From DAIOFH01 sp036745875 (GTDB lineage Bacteria; Planctomycetota; SZUA-567), in contig DAIOFH010000152.1 of assembly GCA_036745875.1 (NCBI GenBank), forward strand, positions 1 through 9,015: DNA of 9,015 bases, read 5' to 3'. Shown piece after piece: positions 1 through 5,671 of the stretch; positions within the stretch are counted from its first letter, which is position 1; each line of letters starts with the position of its first letter. The position numbers and the translations under genes are program-made. The notes beneath the pieces are model-generated. The model did no database searches. It was not told the origin of the DNA and saw nothing but the letters and a program-made list of their open reading frames with translations.

Positions 1-52
1 CGAAATCGTCGTCGCCCTTGCCCAGATAACCATAATGCTTGTCTTGAGACAT
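1..52 (-). CDS. 5' end of an unidentified gene downstream of the BCCT transporter (partial)
   Basis: An ATG at 52-50 opens a frame that stays open to the window edge and gives 17 residues beginning MSQDKHYGYLGKGDDDF. An AGGAG ribosome binding site sits 8 nt upstream. The gene begins 37 nt after the transporter stop codon and no terminator is visible between them, so the two are probably cotranscribed. The visible N-terminus is hydrophilic and acid-rich, with no signal peptide. I do not recognise the family from so few residues. Its position beside a betaine-type carrier makes an enzyme acting on the imported substrate plausible, but that is inference only. Confidence that a gene starts here is fairly high; its function is unknown. 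Confidence 0.7.
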   Translation of the reverse strand, partial: MSQDKHYGYLGKGDDDF

Positions 53-89
53 CGCAGGATCTCCTATTGCGTTTTATGAATGTACCGCA

Positions 90-1682
90 CTATCTTTCTA
101 TTCTCCACGTCATTTTTCTTCGTTCCTCGGCGGTGGGCGGCTCCATCTCCATTTCGCGGTCCACCCGCCCGGTAATCATACGGATCACGACAACTATCAC
201 CGGAATGGAGATCAGCACTATCGGCACTGCGTACACGATGGTCGTGCATTGCATGGCGAGGGTGCCCACTTCGCCAAGGGCGAAGAGACAGACCAAAGTC
301 GTCGCCCCCATCAGTATACCCCAAAACAGCTTGACCGGGCGCGGCGCTTCGTCAGGAACGGCGTTTTCAAGGGTCATGGAGGAAATGGTGCCGGTCATGG
401 CATCGGCGAGAGTGATGAAGGAGAAGAACAGGCAGGCGATAATGAGCGGGATCACAACCATGCGCAGCGGCATGTGGTCGAGAAGCGCGAAGTTGGCGAT
501 CGGGAATCCCTTTTCCCTGATGACGTCGATGATGCCCGCGTTATTGAAGAAATCCTGGTAAATCGCATTGCCGCCGAACGCGGTGAACCAGATGAAGACG
601 AAGATGCCGGGAACGAAAATATTCACCATGAGGTAGGCGCGAATGGTCCGGCCCTTGGAAATTTTTGCCAGGAACATGCCGATCAACGGCGCGTAGGCCA
701 GGATCCAGGCCATGAAAAAGACCGTGTTGTTTTCTGACCAGCCTTGTCCTACATTGAATGGGTCGGCATTGAGGGCGGTGGGAACGAAATTCACGATCAT
801 CGAACCGATGGCTTCGGTGAAAAGGTCGGACAGGAAAACCGTGGGGCCGAACACGATCAGGAATACCGTAATGGCGATATAGATATAGGCGTTGATGTCG
901 CTGATGACCTTCATGCCCTTTTTCAAGCCGCGCGCGCTGGAAATGGTATAGGCCAACGTCACCAGCAGGATGGTGGCGGCGTAAATGGTGTTGCTGGGGG
1001 TGAGGCCGAAGGTGAAGTCCATGCCGGAGGCGAACTGGGTGGTGCCGAATCCGAGGGAGGATACGATGCCGCCAATAAGCGCCAGAACGGACAGCACGTC
1101 GATGGCCTTGCCCGGCCAACCGTAGATGCGGTGCTTGAGAATGGGATATAGTGCGGAACTGGGACGGTAAGGAAGTTTGTAATTCATCGACATGTAGCCG
1201 ACCGCCAGGCCCCAGAAGGTAAACATGCCATAATAAATGAAGGACCAGTGGAAAGACGCGATCATGACGCCGCGCACCGCGGCCTCGGGCGTCCCTCCCT
1301 GCAGACCGGTGAAGGCCGGGGGCGTATGGAAGTAGGTCAACGGTTCGCCCACGGCGAAAAACACCATGGCGGTGGCGATGCCGCTGCAGATGGCCATCGC
1401 ACACCAGGAAAATATACGATATTCAGGTTCCGCGTCCTCCCCGCCCAATTTCTTTTTGCCAAACGGGGTCAAGGCGATCGCAATGCAGAGAAAAAACATC
1501 AATAGCGCGATAAACAGGAAAAGAAAACCGAACCCTTCCGTCGCCACATTGAAAAGGTAGCTAGTGGATTCGTTGAAAAACTTCGGTGCTATGAGCCCGA
1601 TCAGCAACACAATGACCAGAATCATCGCTGTCGGAATAAAAGTTCCTTTTTGGATTATGACCTTTTTATTGTCATTCGCCAT
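90..1682 (-). CDS. BCCT-family (betaine/carnitine/choline) transporter
   Basis: A 530-residue inner-membrane secondary transporter, normal length for the family, with about twelve hydrophobic segments (roughly residues 14-32, 49-71, 93-112, 143-163, 194-215, 231-249, 262-285, 320-338, 350-370, 405-427, 453-472, 476-500). Family hallmarks are the FHW of TM4 (144-146), the SALYP stretch (176-180) and the TM8 block ending GMFLAKISKGRTIR (335-348). Compared from memory with BetP and CaiT, the substrate box is altered: W146 is kept, but the positions of BetP W194, Y197, W374 and W377 appear as Y151, F154, I327 and Y330. The TM3 glycine motif GMGIG appears as GIATA (101-105). The position of CaiT Arg262 looks like Asn264, which argues against CaiT-type sodium independence. 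The ATG follows GAGG by 5 nt. The gene lies behind a strong terminator and 158 nt after the dehydrogenase operon, so it may have its own promoter; none is obvious. The substrate is probably a quaternary or related amine; which one is unknown. Confidence 0.93.
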   Translation of the reverse strand: MANDNKKVIIQKGTFIPTAMILVIVLLIGLIAPKFFNESTSYLFNVATEGFGFLFLFIALLMFFLCIAIALTPFGKKKLGGEDAEPEYRIFSWCAMAICSGIATAMVFFAVGEPLTYFHTPPAFTGLQGGTPEAAVRGVMIASFHWSFIYYGMFTFWGLAVGYMSMNYKLPYRPSSALYPILKHRIYGWPGKAIDVLSVLALIGGIVSSLGFGTTQFASGMDFTFGLTPSNTIYAATILLVTLAYTISSARGLKKGMKVISDINAYIYIAITVFLIVFGPTVFLSDLFTEAIGSMIVNFVPTALNADPFNVGQGWSENNTVFFMAWILAYAPLIGMFLAKISKGRTIRAYLMVNIFVPGIFVFIWFTAFGGNAIYQDFFNNAGIIDVIREKGFPIANFALLDHMPLRMVVIPLIIACLFFSFITLADAMTGTISSMTLENAVPDEAPRPVKLFWGILMGATTLVCLFALGEVGTLAMQCTTIVYAVPIVLISIPVIVVVIRMITGRVDREMEMEPPTAEERRKMTWRIER

Positions 1683-1752
1683 CTCCGCCTCATTTCTCTA
1701 GTAATTGAAGAATTGCCGGGCATGCCGGGAATTCCGCATTTTTAGATTTATA
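1683..1752 (-). promoter_or_regulatory. Upstream region and ribosome binding site of the BCCT gene
   Basis: Between the terminator and the BCCT start codon lies a short leader. Read on the minus strand it begins with an AT-rich TATAAA that could be a -10 box, but no acceptable -35 box sits 16-19 nt upstream. A direct repeat of CCCGGCA (two copies, 9-nt period) follows, then GAGGCGGAG just before the ATG as ribosome binding site. A factor-dependent promoter or partial readthrough from the upstream operon are both possible. Confidence 0.4.
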
Positions 1753-1831
1753 AAAAATGACTGTTACACCCGATCCACGCCGTGGCGCGGATCGGGATCA
1801 TTTCTCCGCCGAAATTGTAACAGTCATTTTT
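1753..1831 (-). terminator. Nested hairpin terminator after the dehydrogenase operon
   Basis: Perfect 16-bp inverted repeats at 1753-1768 and 1816-1831 (AAAAATGACTGTTACA and its complement) enclose a second hairpin: an 8-bp GC-rich stem at 1769-1776/1789-1796, continued by three more pairs after an A-C mismatch and closed by a CGTG loop. Read on the minus strand it starts 9 nt after the flavoprotein stop codon and ends in a run of six T, as expected for an intrinsic terminator. A-runs and T-runs flank both sides, so it could work in both directions. The double-stem layout and 47-nt interval between outer arms are larger than usual, so a small repeat element is an alternative reading. Confidence 0.75.
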
Positions 1832-1840
1832 CAACAAACC

Positions 1841-2989
1841 CTACAGCAACGCCGGGTCGATGATCAGCTGACCCTTTGCGAAACGGTCGATGGTATACGG
1901 TGCCAACGGGAGTGTCGTATCGACGCCCGCCACTATTTCCGACACCAGTATGCCGATCGCGGGAGCGAACATGGTCGCCTTGGTGCAACCCTGGGCGCAG
2001 TGGAAGCCTTCAACTTCCGGCACGGGGCCGAGGATCACCGAATGGTCGGGGCAGTTCCCATACTGCCCGGCCCAATGCCGTACGATGCGCACGTTCTTCA
2101 ACGCCGGTATCTGCTTGACCACGCGGCGGGCCAGCTCTTCCAGGACCCTCCATTCGGGTTCGAAGTCGATAATCCCCGCCTCGACGTTCGGATCGGACCA
2201 GCCCATCAGGAAACCGCCGTGCTTTACCTGGCCGATGTATGTTTCGTATTTCCGGGAAGAGTAGATGAAAGCCCCACCCATGTATTCCAAGGGTTCGGTG
2301 ACGACGATCTGATGTTTTTCCGGTTCCACAGGGATGGTGACGCCCGCCATGCGGCCGATGAATTTGGCGTATTCGCCCGCCGCATTCACGACGCAGTTGG
2401 TGGCGATTTCGCCCTTGTCGGTGACGACGCCCTTGACCTTGCCGCCCTGCACATGGATGCCGGTGACGGTGGTGTAGTTGTTGAACTCCACACCGCAGTC
2501 CACCGCGCCCTTCTTGAAGGCGAGGGCCATTTTCATCGGGTTGATCACCCCGTCGCCGGTGCAGTGCGCGCCGCCAATGATTTCCGTGACGTCGAGATAG
2601 GGAGCCACCCGCTTGCACTCTTCGGCGGACAGCATCTTGGTGGGAATGCCCAAGGACTGCTGCAGGTCGACGGATTTCTGCAGGAAATCCCAGTCTTCCT
2701 GGTTGTAGGCCGGGAGAAGGTAGCCGTGTTTGCCGATTTCCAGGTCGCCGTAGCCGGATTCCTCTCCCAGCTTGTCGAATTCCTGGACGCTCAGGATGCC
2801 CATACGGCAGTTCGATTCGCTGCTGAACTGCAGGCGGAAATGCGCGGCGCACCTGCCCGTGCCGCCGAACGGCGTATATTTCTGTTCCACCACCGCGACA
2901 TTGGTTATGCCGCGCTTGGCCAGATAGTAGGCGGTCGATGTGCCGGCAGCGCCGCCACCAATGATTACCACGTCAGCGGTTTTTTTCAT
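1841..2989 (-). CDS. DAO-family FAD-dependent dehydrogenase, beta (catalytic) subunit
   Basis: A 382-residue flavoprotein of the D-amino acid oxidase / glycine oxidase / SoxB superfamily. It has an N-terminal ADP-binding fold (VVIIGGGAAG, 7-16, acidic E35 ending the second strand), the FGGTGRC segment (41-47) where SoxB-type enzymes bind FAD, and the C-terminal WAGQYGNCPDHSVILGP block (306-322) that contacts flavin and substrate. The family oxidises the C-N bond of secondary or primary amino acids such as sarcosine, proline, hydroxyproline, octopine or glycine; this is expected to be the catalytic site of the complex. The chosen ATG lies behind GGGAGG (9 nt) and overlaps the upstream stop codon by 4 nt (ATGA), implying translational coupling; longer in-frame starts would run through the upstream gene. 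It is the last gene of the operon and is followed by a strong terminator. There is no covalent-FAD call and no signal peptide. Closest relatives by architecture are HcnC and the proline dehydrogenase beta subunit; the substrate is not determinable. Confidence 0.9.
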   Translation of the reverse strand: MKKTADVVIIGGGAAGTSTAYYLAKRGITNVAVVEQKYTPFGGTGRCAAHFRLQFSSESNCRMGILSVQEFDKLGEESGYGDLEIGKHGYLLPAYNQEDWDFLQKSVDLQQSLGIPTKMLSAEECKRVAPYLDVTEIIGGAHCTGDGVINPMKMALAFKKGAVDCGVEFNNYTTVTGIHVQGGKVKGVVTDKGEIATNCVVNAAGEYAKFIGRMAGVTIPVEPEKHQIVVTEPLEYMGGAFIYSSRKYETYIGQVKHGGFLMGWSDPNVEAGIIDFEPEWRVLEELARRVVKQIPALKNVRIVRHWAGQYGNCPDHSVILGPVPEVEGFHCAQGCTKATMFAPAIGILVSEIVAGVDTTLPLAPYTIDRFAKGQLIIDPALL

Positions 2990-3261
2990 GAGCCGGTACC
3001 TCCCGCAATCTGCCCGAGCGTTATGGGCTTGATTGGAATGCGGCTGACGGGGATGTCCAGATCCTCCATCTTCCGCCCCGTATAACTGGCGAATTCCTTG
3101 GCGATCATTTCCTTGCACGTCCTGCCCTGGCACGGACCCATGGTGCAGCGGCAATCTTTCTTTATTTCCTGAAGACAGGTCATACCGGAATCTATAAGCC
3201 GATGTAAATCTTTAACCGTGAAGTTCTCACATCGACACAGAATGATCTTGCTCTCATCCAT
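2986..3261 (-). CDS. BFD-like [2Fe-2S]-binding small protein
   Basis: A 91-residue protein matching the bacterioferritin-associated-ferredoxin-like (fer2_BFD) domain that in HcnB, octopine oxidase and sarcosine oxidase alpha chains is fused to the flavoprotein. Cluster ligands are visible as C9-x-C11 (CRCEN) and C44-x4-C49 in MGPCQGRTC. Extra cysteines at 29, 37 and 39 are not part of the core motif. Here the domain is a free-standing protein, comparable to the small gamma subunit of archaeal dye-linked proline dehydrogenases. It likely passes electrons between the two flavins. The start codon has a strong AGGAGGGG site 6 nt upstream, lies 3 nt after the ferredoxin stop, and the gene's own stop overlaps the next start (ATGA). 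Confidence 0.9.
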   Translation of the reverse strand: MDESKIILCRCENFTVKDLHRLIDSGMTCLQEIKKDCRCTMGPCQGRTCKEMIAKEFASYTGRKMEDLDIPVSRIPIKPITLGQIAGGTGS

Positions 3262-3264
3262 GTC

Positions 3265-3756
3265 TCACCCCTCCTGTTTGCATTGTATGCTACGAACGTC
3301 ATAGAGAAGGTTTTCGTCCACCAGCACGGTGATGACGTTCGTGCGGTCCAGGTTTTTCCCGCTGTTGACCTTCACCACTTCGGCCTGGCCGACCACGGAA
3401 CCGTCGCGGCCCAGCGCGTAGACGGTGTCTCCGGCCTTGGGGAGCGGTAGCATTTCCTGCGGGAAGGTGATCTTGACCTTCCCCGACCCCACCGTTTCGT
3501 CGATCACGAAGCAGGCGAGCCCGGGACAGCAGCTCACGCAGCGTCCGCAGGCGGAGCATTTGTCCGCGTCGCAATCGGGGAGTTCGTTGATGTTGCCCAT
3601 CTTCACTGCGCCGAAGGGGCAGCTGGTGACGCACGGATTGCAGGGTATTTCCTCATAGCATTCCATGACGACGTACGGGCCCTTCCGCCTTCTTTCCTGC
3701 GAGGGCAAGCGTCCCTCGAACATTTCCTTGGTGGCTATTCCTGTGCGTGCTAGCAA
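3265..3756 (-). CDS. Two-cluster [4Fe-4S] ferredoxin-type electron-transfer subunit, TTG start
   Basis: A 163-residue protein with two iron-sulfur motifs: C39-x2-C42-x3-C46-P, with C33 as probable first ligand, and the regular C67-x2-C70-x2-C73-x3-C77-P. After residue 105 follows a small beta-rich domain (GDTVYALGRDGSVVGQAEVVKV), which I cannot assign but which suggests a docking module. It most resembles the ferredoxin-like delta subunit of multi-subunit proline dehydrogenases and probably carries electrons out of the complex. The start is TTG at 3756-3754, chosen because GGGAGGG stands 7 nt upstream; the next in-frame ATG (3723) has its purine run too close to serve. The gene overlaps the preceding flavoprotein stop by 7 nt. 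The wider first-ligand spacing (x5 in place of x2) is unusual. Confidence 0.85.
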   Translation of the reverse strand: MLARTGIATKEMFEGRLPSQERRRKGPYVVMECYEEIPCNPCVTSCPFGAVKMGNINELPDCDADKCSACGRCVSCCPGLACFVIDETVGSGKVKITFPQEMLPLPKAGDTVYALGRDGSVVGQAEVVKVNSGKNLDRTNVITVLVDENLLYDVRSIQCKQEG

Positions 3757-4844
3757 TGTACTGCCCTCCCTTCATCAAGCATCCTCAGGCCGTCCCTTAT
3801 TTTCTTCCCCGTTTCGCCCGAGCGAAGGATCTGCAACTGTTCGACGAACTCGTCGCGCAGTTCGTTGGCTTCCGGGCGGTGCATGCCTGTAGCGATGGCG
3901 GCGGAGACCCCTGCGATGCTGCCTTCGATCATTGCGGCGCTCGCTTCTTCGATGCAGGAAACGTCCCCGGCAACGTATACGCCGGGCGTCGTCGTTTCCA
4001 TGTTGTCGTCGCGAACGGGAATGAATCCCCCGAGCTGCGGGATATAGCGCATTTCCGCGCGGGTATGGGTAATCAACTCGCTCAATGGATTAAGGCCGAC
4101 GGAGAGGCAGATCGTATCGACTTCGATCTCCCTTTCGGTGCCGGGAATGATCTGGAAGGAATCGTCCATGTCCGCTATGACCGCACCGGTGACGAACCTG
4201 TCGCCGAGGGCCGTCTTTACCGTAGTTTTGGTCATGATCGGCACGCCGAGGCGGCGGACCTTGGAGGCGTGGACCTTGTAGCCGCCGATGCGCGGCGCCG
4301 CCTCGACGATGGCGACGACGTCCACGCCGGCCTGCAAAAGCTGGTAGGTAACGATGAGGCCGATGTTGCCGGCTCCAACCATGAGCACCTTGTTTCCGGG
4401 CTGGATGCCGTAGACGTTCATCAATGTCTGCACCGCTCCAGCGCCGTAGACGCCGGGGAGGTCGTTGTTTTCGAACAACAGCATCTTTTCGGCCGCACCG
4501 GTGGCGATGATGATCTTGTCCGCCGTCATTTTCTTGTATTTGCCGTCTTCCTCATAGGCGATGACGCGGTCGGAATAGATGCCGAGGACATCGGTTTTGC
4601 ATTTGACCTCGATCAGCGGATTCGCCGCGATTTCCTGGCGTAGTTCCTCCACGATGTCGATGCCCCTGGTGCCGGCGCGTTCCCGCTCGGAACCGAAGAA
4701 GCGGTGGGTTTGTTTTATCAATTGCCCGCCCAGTTCGCTCCAGCGGTCCATGAGGGTGACCCGCACGCCCACTTTAGCGGCGGCAAGCGCGGCGCTCATG
4801 CCGGCGGGGCCGCCGCCAATGACGAGAATGTCAGAGAATTTCAT
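3750..4844 (-). CDS. FAD-dependent oxidoreductase, alpha subunit (HcnB / SoxA N-terminal-half type)
   Basis: A 364-residue two-dinucleotide-binding-domain flavoprotein. The FAD-binding loop is VIGGGPAGMSAA (8-19), the central ATGAAE motif is at 115-120, the second nucleotide-binding loop VGAGNIGL is at 156-163, and the GVYVAGDVS flavin-closing motif at 288-296. This matches the middle part of the sarcosine oxidase alpha chain and HcnB/OoxA proteins, but lacks both the N-terminal plant-type ferredoxin domain and the C-terminal BFD or aminomethyltransferase parts; the first two are encoded by neighbouring genes. The expected role is to receive electrons from the DAO subunit and pass them to NAD(P) or the ferredoxin subunits. 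The ATG at 4844 has GGGGAGGGG 6 nt upstream and overlaps the preceding stop by 4 nt. No tetrahydrofolate-binding domain is present, so a released formaldehyde or imine would not be captured as methylene-THF by this protein. Confidence 0.9.
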   Translation of the reverse strand: MKFSDILVIGGGPAGMSAALAAAKVGVRVTLMDRWSELGGQLIKQTHRFFGSERERAGTRGIDIVEELRQEIAANPLIEVKCKTDVLGIYSDRVIAYEEDGKYKKMTADKIIIATGAAEKMLLFENNDLPGVYGAGAVQTLMNVYGIQPGNKVLMVGAGNIGLIVTYQLLQAGVDVVAIVEAAPRIGGYKVHASKVRRLGVPIMTKTTVKTALGDRFVTGAVIADMDDSFQIIPGTEREIEVDTICLSVGLNPLSELITHTRAEMRYIPQLGGFIPVRDDNMETTTPGVYVAGDVSCIEEASAAMIEGSIAGVSAAIATGMHRPEANELRDEFVEQLQILRSGETGKKIRDGLRMLDEGRAVHC

Positions 4845-5155
4845 GCTTGACCCCTCCCCAATAGCGAACCGTTGCCCTTTTGCAGCTTCACCACCATGCC
4901 GTTTTTGAGCGGTTCGACGCACACACGGACATTGGGGATGCCGTCGACTTCCATCAGGCAGGACGAGCAATTCCCTATGGCGCAGAAAAAGCCCCTGGGG
5001 CGGCCATGGTGTTCGCGCAATTCGCGAACGCCGTTGGCGTGGAGCGCTGCGGCAATCGGTTCCCCCGCGATTCCCGTCATCTTTTGGTCCTGGAAGGTGA
5101 ACGCCACCTCCTGATCAGTCTTGAATGTCAGTACTGGATGTTCTACTATTCGCAT
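4841..5155 (-). CDS. [2Fe-2S] ferredoxin-like subunit (HcnA / SoxA N-terminal domain type)
   Basis: A 104-residue protein with the plant-type ferredoxin-like cluster motif C58-x4-C63-x2-C66-x12-C79 inside GRPRGFFCAIGNCSSCLMEV and NVRVC. The GRPRG-F-C-G/A lead-in is the signature of HcnA and of the N-terminus of sarcosine oxidase alpha. It likely forms part of the electron path of the flavoenzyme complex in the cytoplasm. It is the first gene of the operon: the ATG at 5155 has a GGAGAGGAG site about 7 nt upstream, and its stop overlaps the next gene's start (ATGA). Residues 1-50 form the beta-grasp part with no signal sequence. Length is normal for stand-alone HcnA-like proteins. Confidence 0.9.
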   Translation of the reverse strand: MRIVEHPVLTFKTDQEVAFTFQDQKMTGIAGEPIAAALHANGVRELREHHGRPRGFFCAIGNCSSCLMEVDGIPNVRVCVEPLKNGMVVKLQKGNGSLLGRGQA

Positions 5156-5489
5156 TGATGACTCCTCTCCGATGTAGAGTCTCTACCGAAATGTTTGCTA
5201 ATTGATTTGAGTATATGCATGCCCCCGGCCGACGCGATGTCGGCATGGCATTGCCGCCGGGCAAAATTCGACGCCGGGCGGGGCGAAAAGATACATGGGG
5301 CCAGCTGGCAAGTTGTGAAAAGATTGTGCGTTTCGCGTTCACAATCCGTTAGGGATATTTTTTTGGTGACAGACCCTTGAGAAAAGGGCGTTTTGGGATT
5401 TTTGCCGTTGAAAGGGTTGCCGTTTTTTTGTAAAGCCGACAGCATCTGTACTTTGTTTGGGATTCGGAAAAAACCAGTTTCTACACAAT

Positions 5490-5520
5490 AGTATACGGTG
5501 TGACGCAAGGTAACAGTCAA
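5490..5520 (-). promoter_or_regulatory. Main promoter of the dehydrogenase operon, 19-bp spacer, probable MerR target
   Basis: On the minus strand a -35 box TTGACT (5520-5515) and a -10 box TATACT (5495-5490), each one base from consensus, are separated by exactly 19 bp. Such overlong spacers are the hallmark of promoters activated by MerR-family proteins, which untwist the spacer to align the boxes. A pseudo-dyad TGTTAC-N5-GTCACA (5515-5499, one mismatched pair) is centred within about 2 bp of the spacer centre, and the gene immediately upstream encodes a MerR regulator. An AT-rich palindrome directly upstream (5526-5539) could act as an UP element. The predicted start of transcription is near 5483. 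Confidence 0.7.
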
Positions 5521-5622
5521 TGACTATTTTTCAAAAAATACGAATTTTACATATTTTCTTGTAACTTATTGCTGTGGATTAACTTCGGAGAGAAAATGCA
5601 ATGTTTCGGTGGGATCCGGTTC

Positions 5623-5641
5623 GACTTATTAGAAATAAGTC
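5623..5641. repeat. 8-bp-arm palindrome (operator or weak terminator)
   Basis: GACTTATT and AATAAGTC form a perfect 8-bp dyad around a 3-nt centre, 30 nt beyond the MerR stop codon. It is AT-rich and no T-run follows on the minus strand, so it is a poor intrinsic terminator; a protein-binding site is as likely. Confidence 0.4.
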
Positions 5642-5671
5642 ATGATATATGTTTGCCTTAAGGGTATGGTT

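Larger units (their letters stand above)
5156..5671 (-). other. 516-nt non-coding control region and long leader of the dehydrogenase operon
   Basis: No credible gene lies here; the short open frames lack ribosome binding sites and family features. Read on the minus strand it holds, in order: a perfect 8-bp dyad after the MerR gene (5623-5641), the dyad TTACA-N8-TGTAA (5547-5564), an A/T-tract palindrome (5526-5539) like an UP element, the main promoter (5520-5490), a direct repeat of AACGGCAA with 15-nt period (5424-5402), a 10-bp palindrome GCCAGCTGGC (5300-5309), and a GC-rich hairpin GCCGAC/GTCGGC with 5-nt loop (5228-5244). The predicted transcript therefore has a leader of about 330 nt. 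It matches no riboswitch core I know, and no T-run follows the GC-rich hairpin to suggest attenuation. Confidence 0.6.

Noticed and set aside
1757..3085. 442-codon open frame on the plus strand
   Set aside because: It is the complement of the DAO-type flavoprotein gene, shows no family motifs, is rich in His and Asp as typical of antisense frames, and runs through the terminator hairpin.
3747..4643. 298-codon open frame on the plus strand
   Set aside because: It is antisense to the FAD alpha subunit and has no ribosome binding site or motifs.
3750..4844. Full-length sarcosine oxidase alpha subunit (SoxA)
   Set aside because: The tetrahydrofolate-binding aminomethyltransferase half is absent and the N-terminal [2Fe-2S] domain is a separate gene.
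5228..5256. Sigma-54 promoter (GG-N10-GC)
   Set aside because: Both strands show GG and GC pairs with only 9 intervening bases, not the required 10, and there is no enhancer-binding regulator in the window.
5156..5489. Glycine or other known riboswitch in the dehydrogenase leader
   Set aside because: I looked for glycine-riboswitch-like cores because of the amine substrate and found none; no terminator-style T-run follows the GC-rich hairpin.
5146..5520. 124-codon minus-strand open frame in the control region
   Set aside because: No ribosome binding site, no family features, and it overlaps the predicted -10 box and the start of the [2Fe-2S] gene in another frame.
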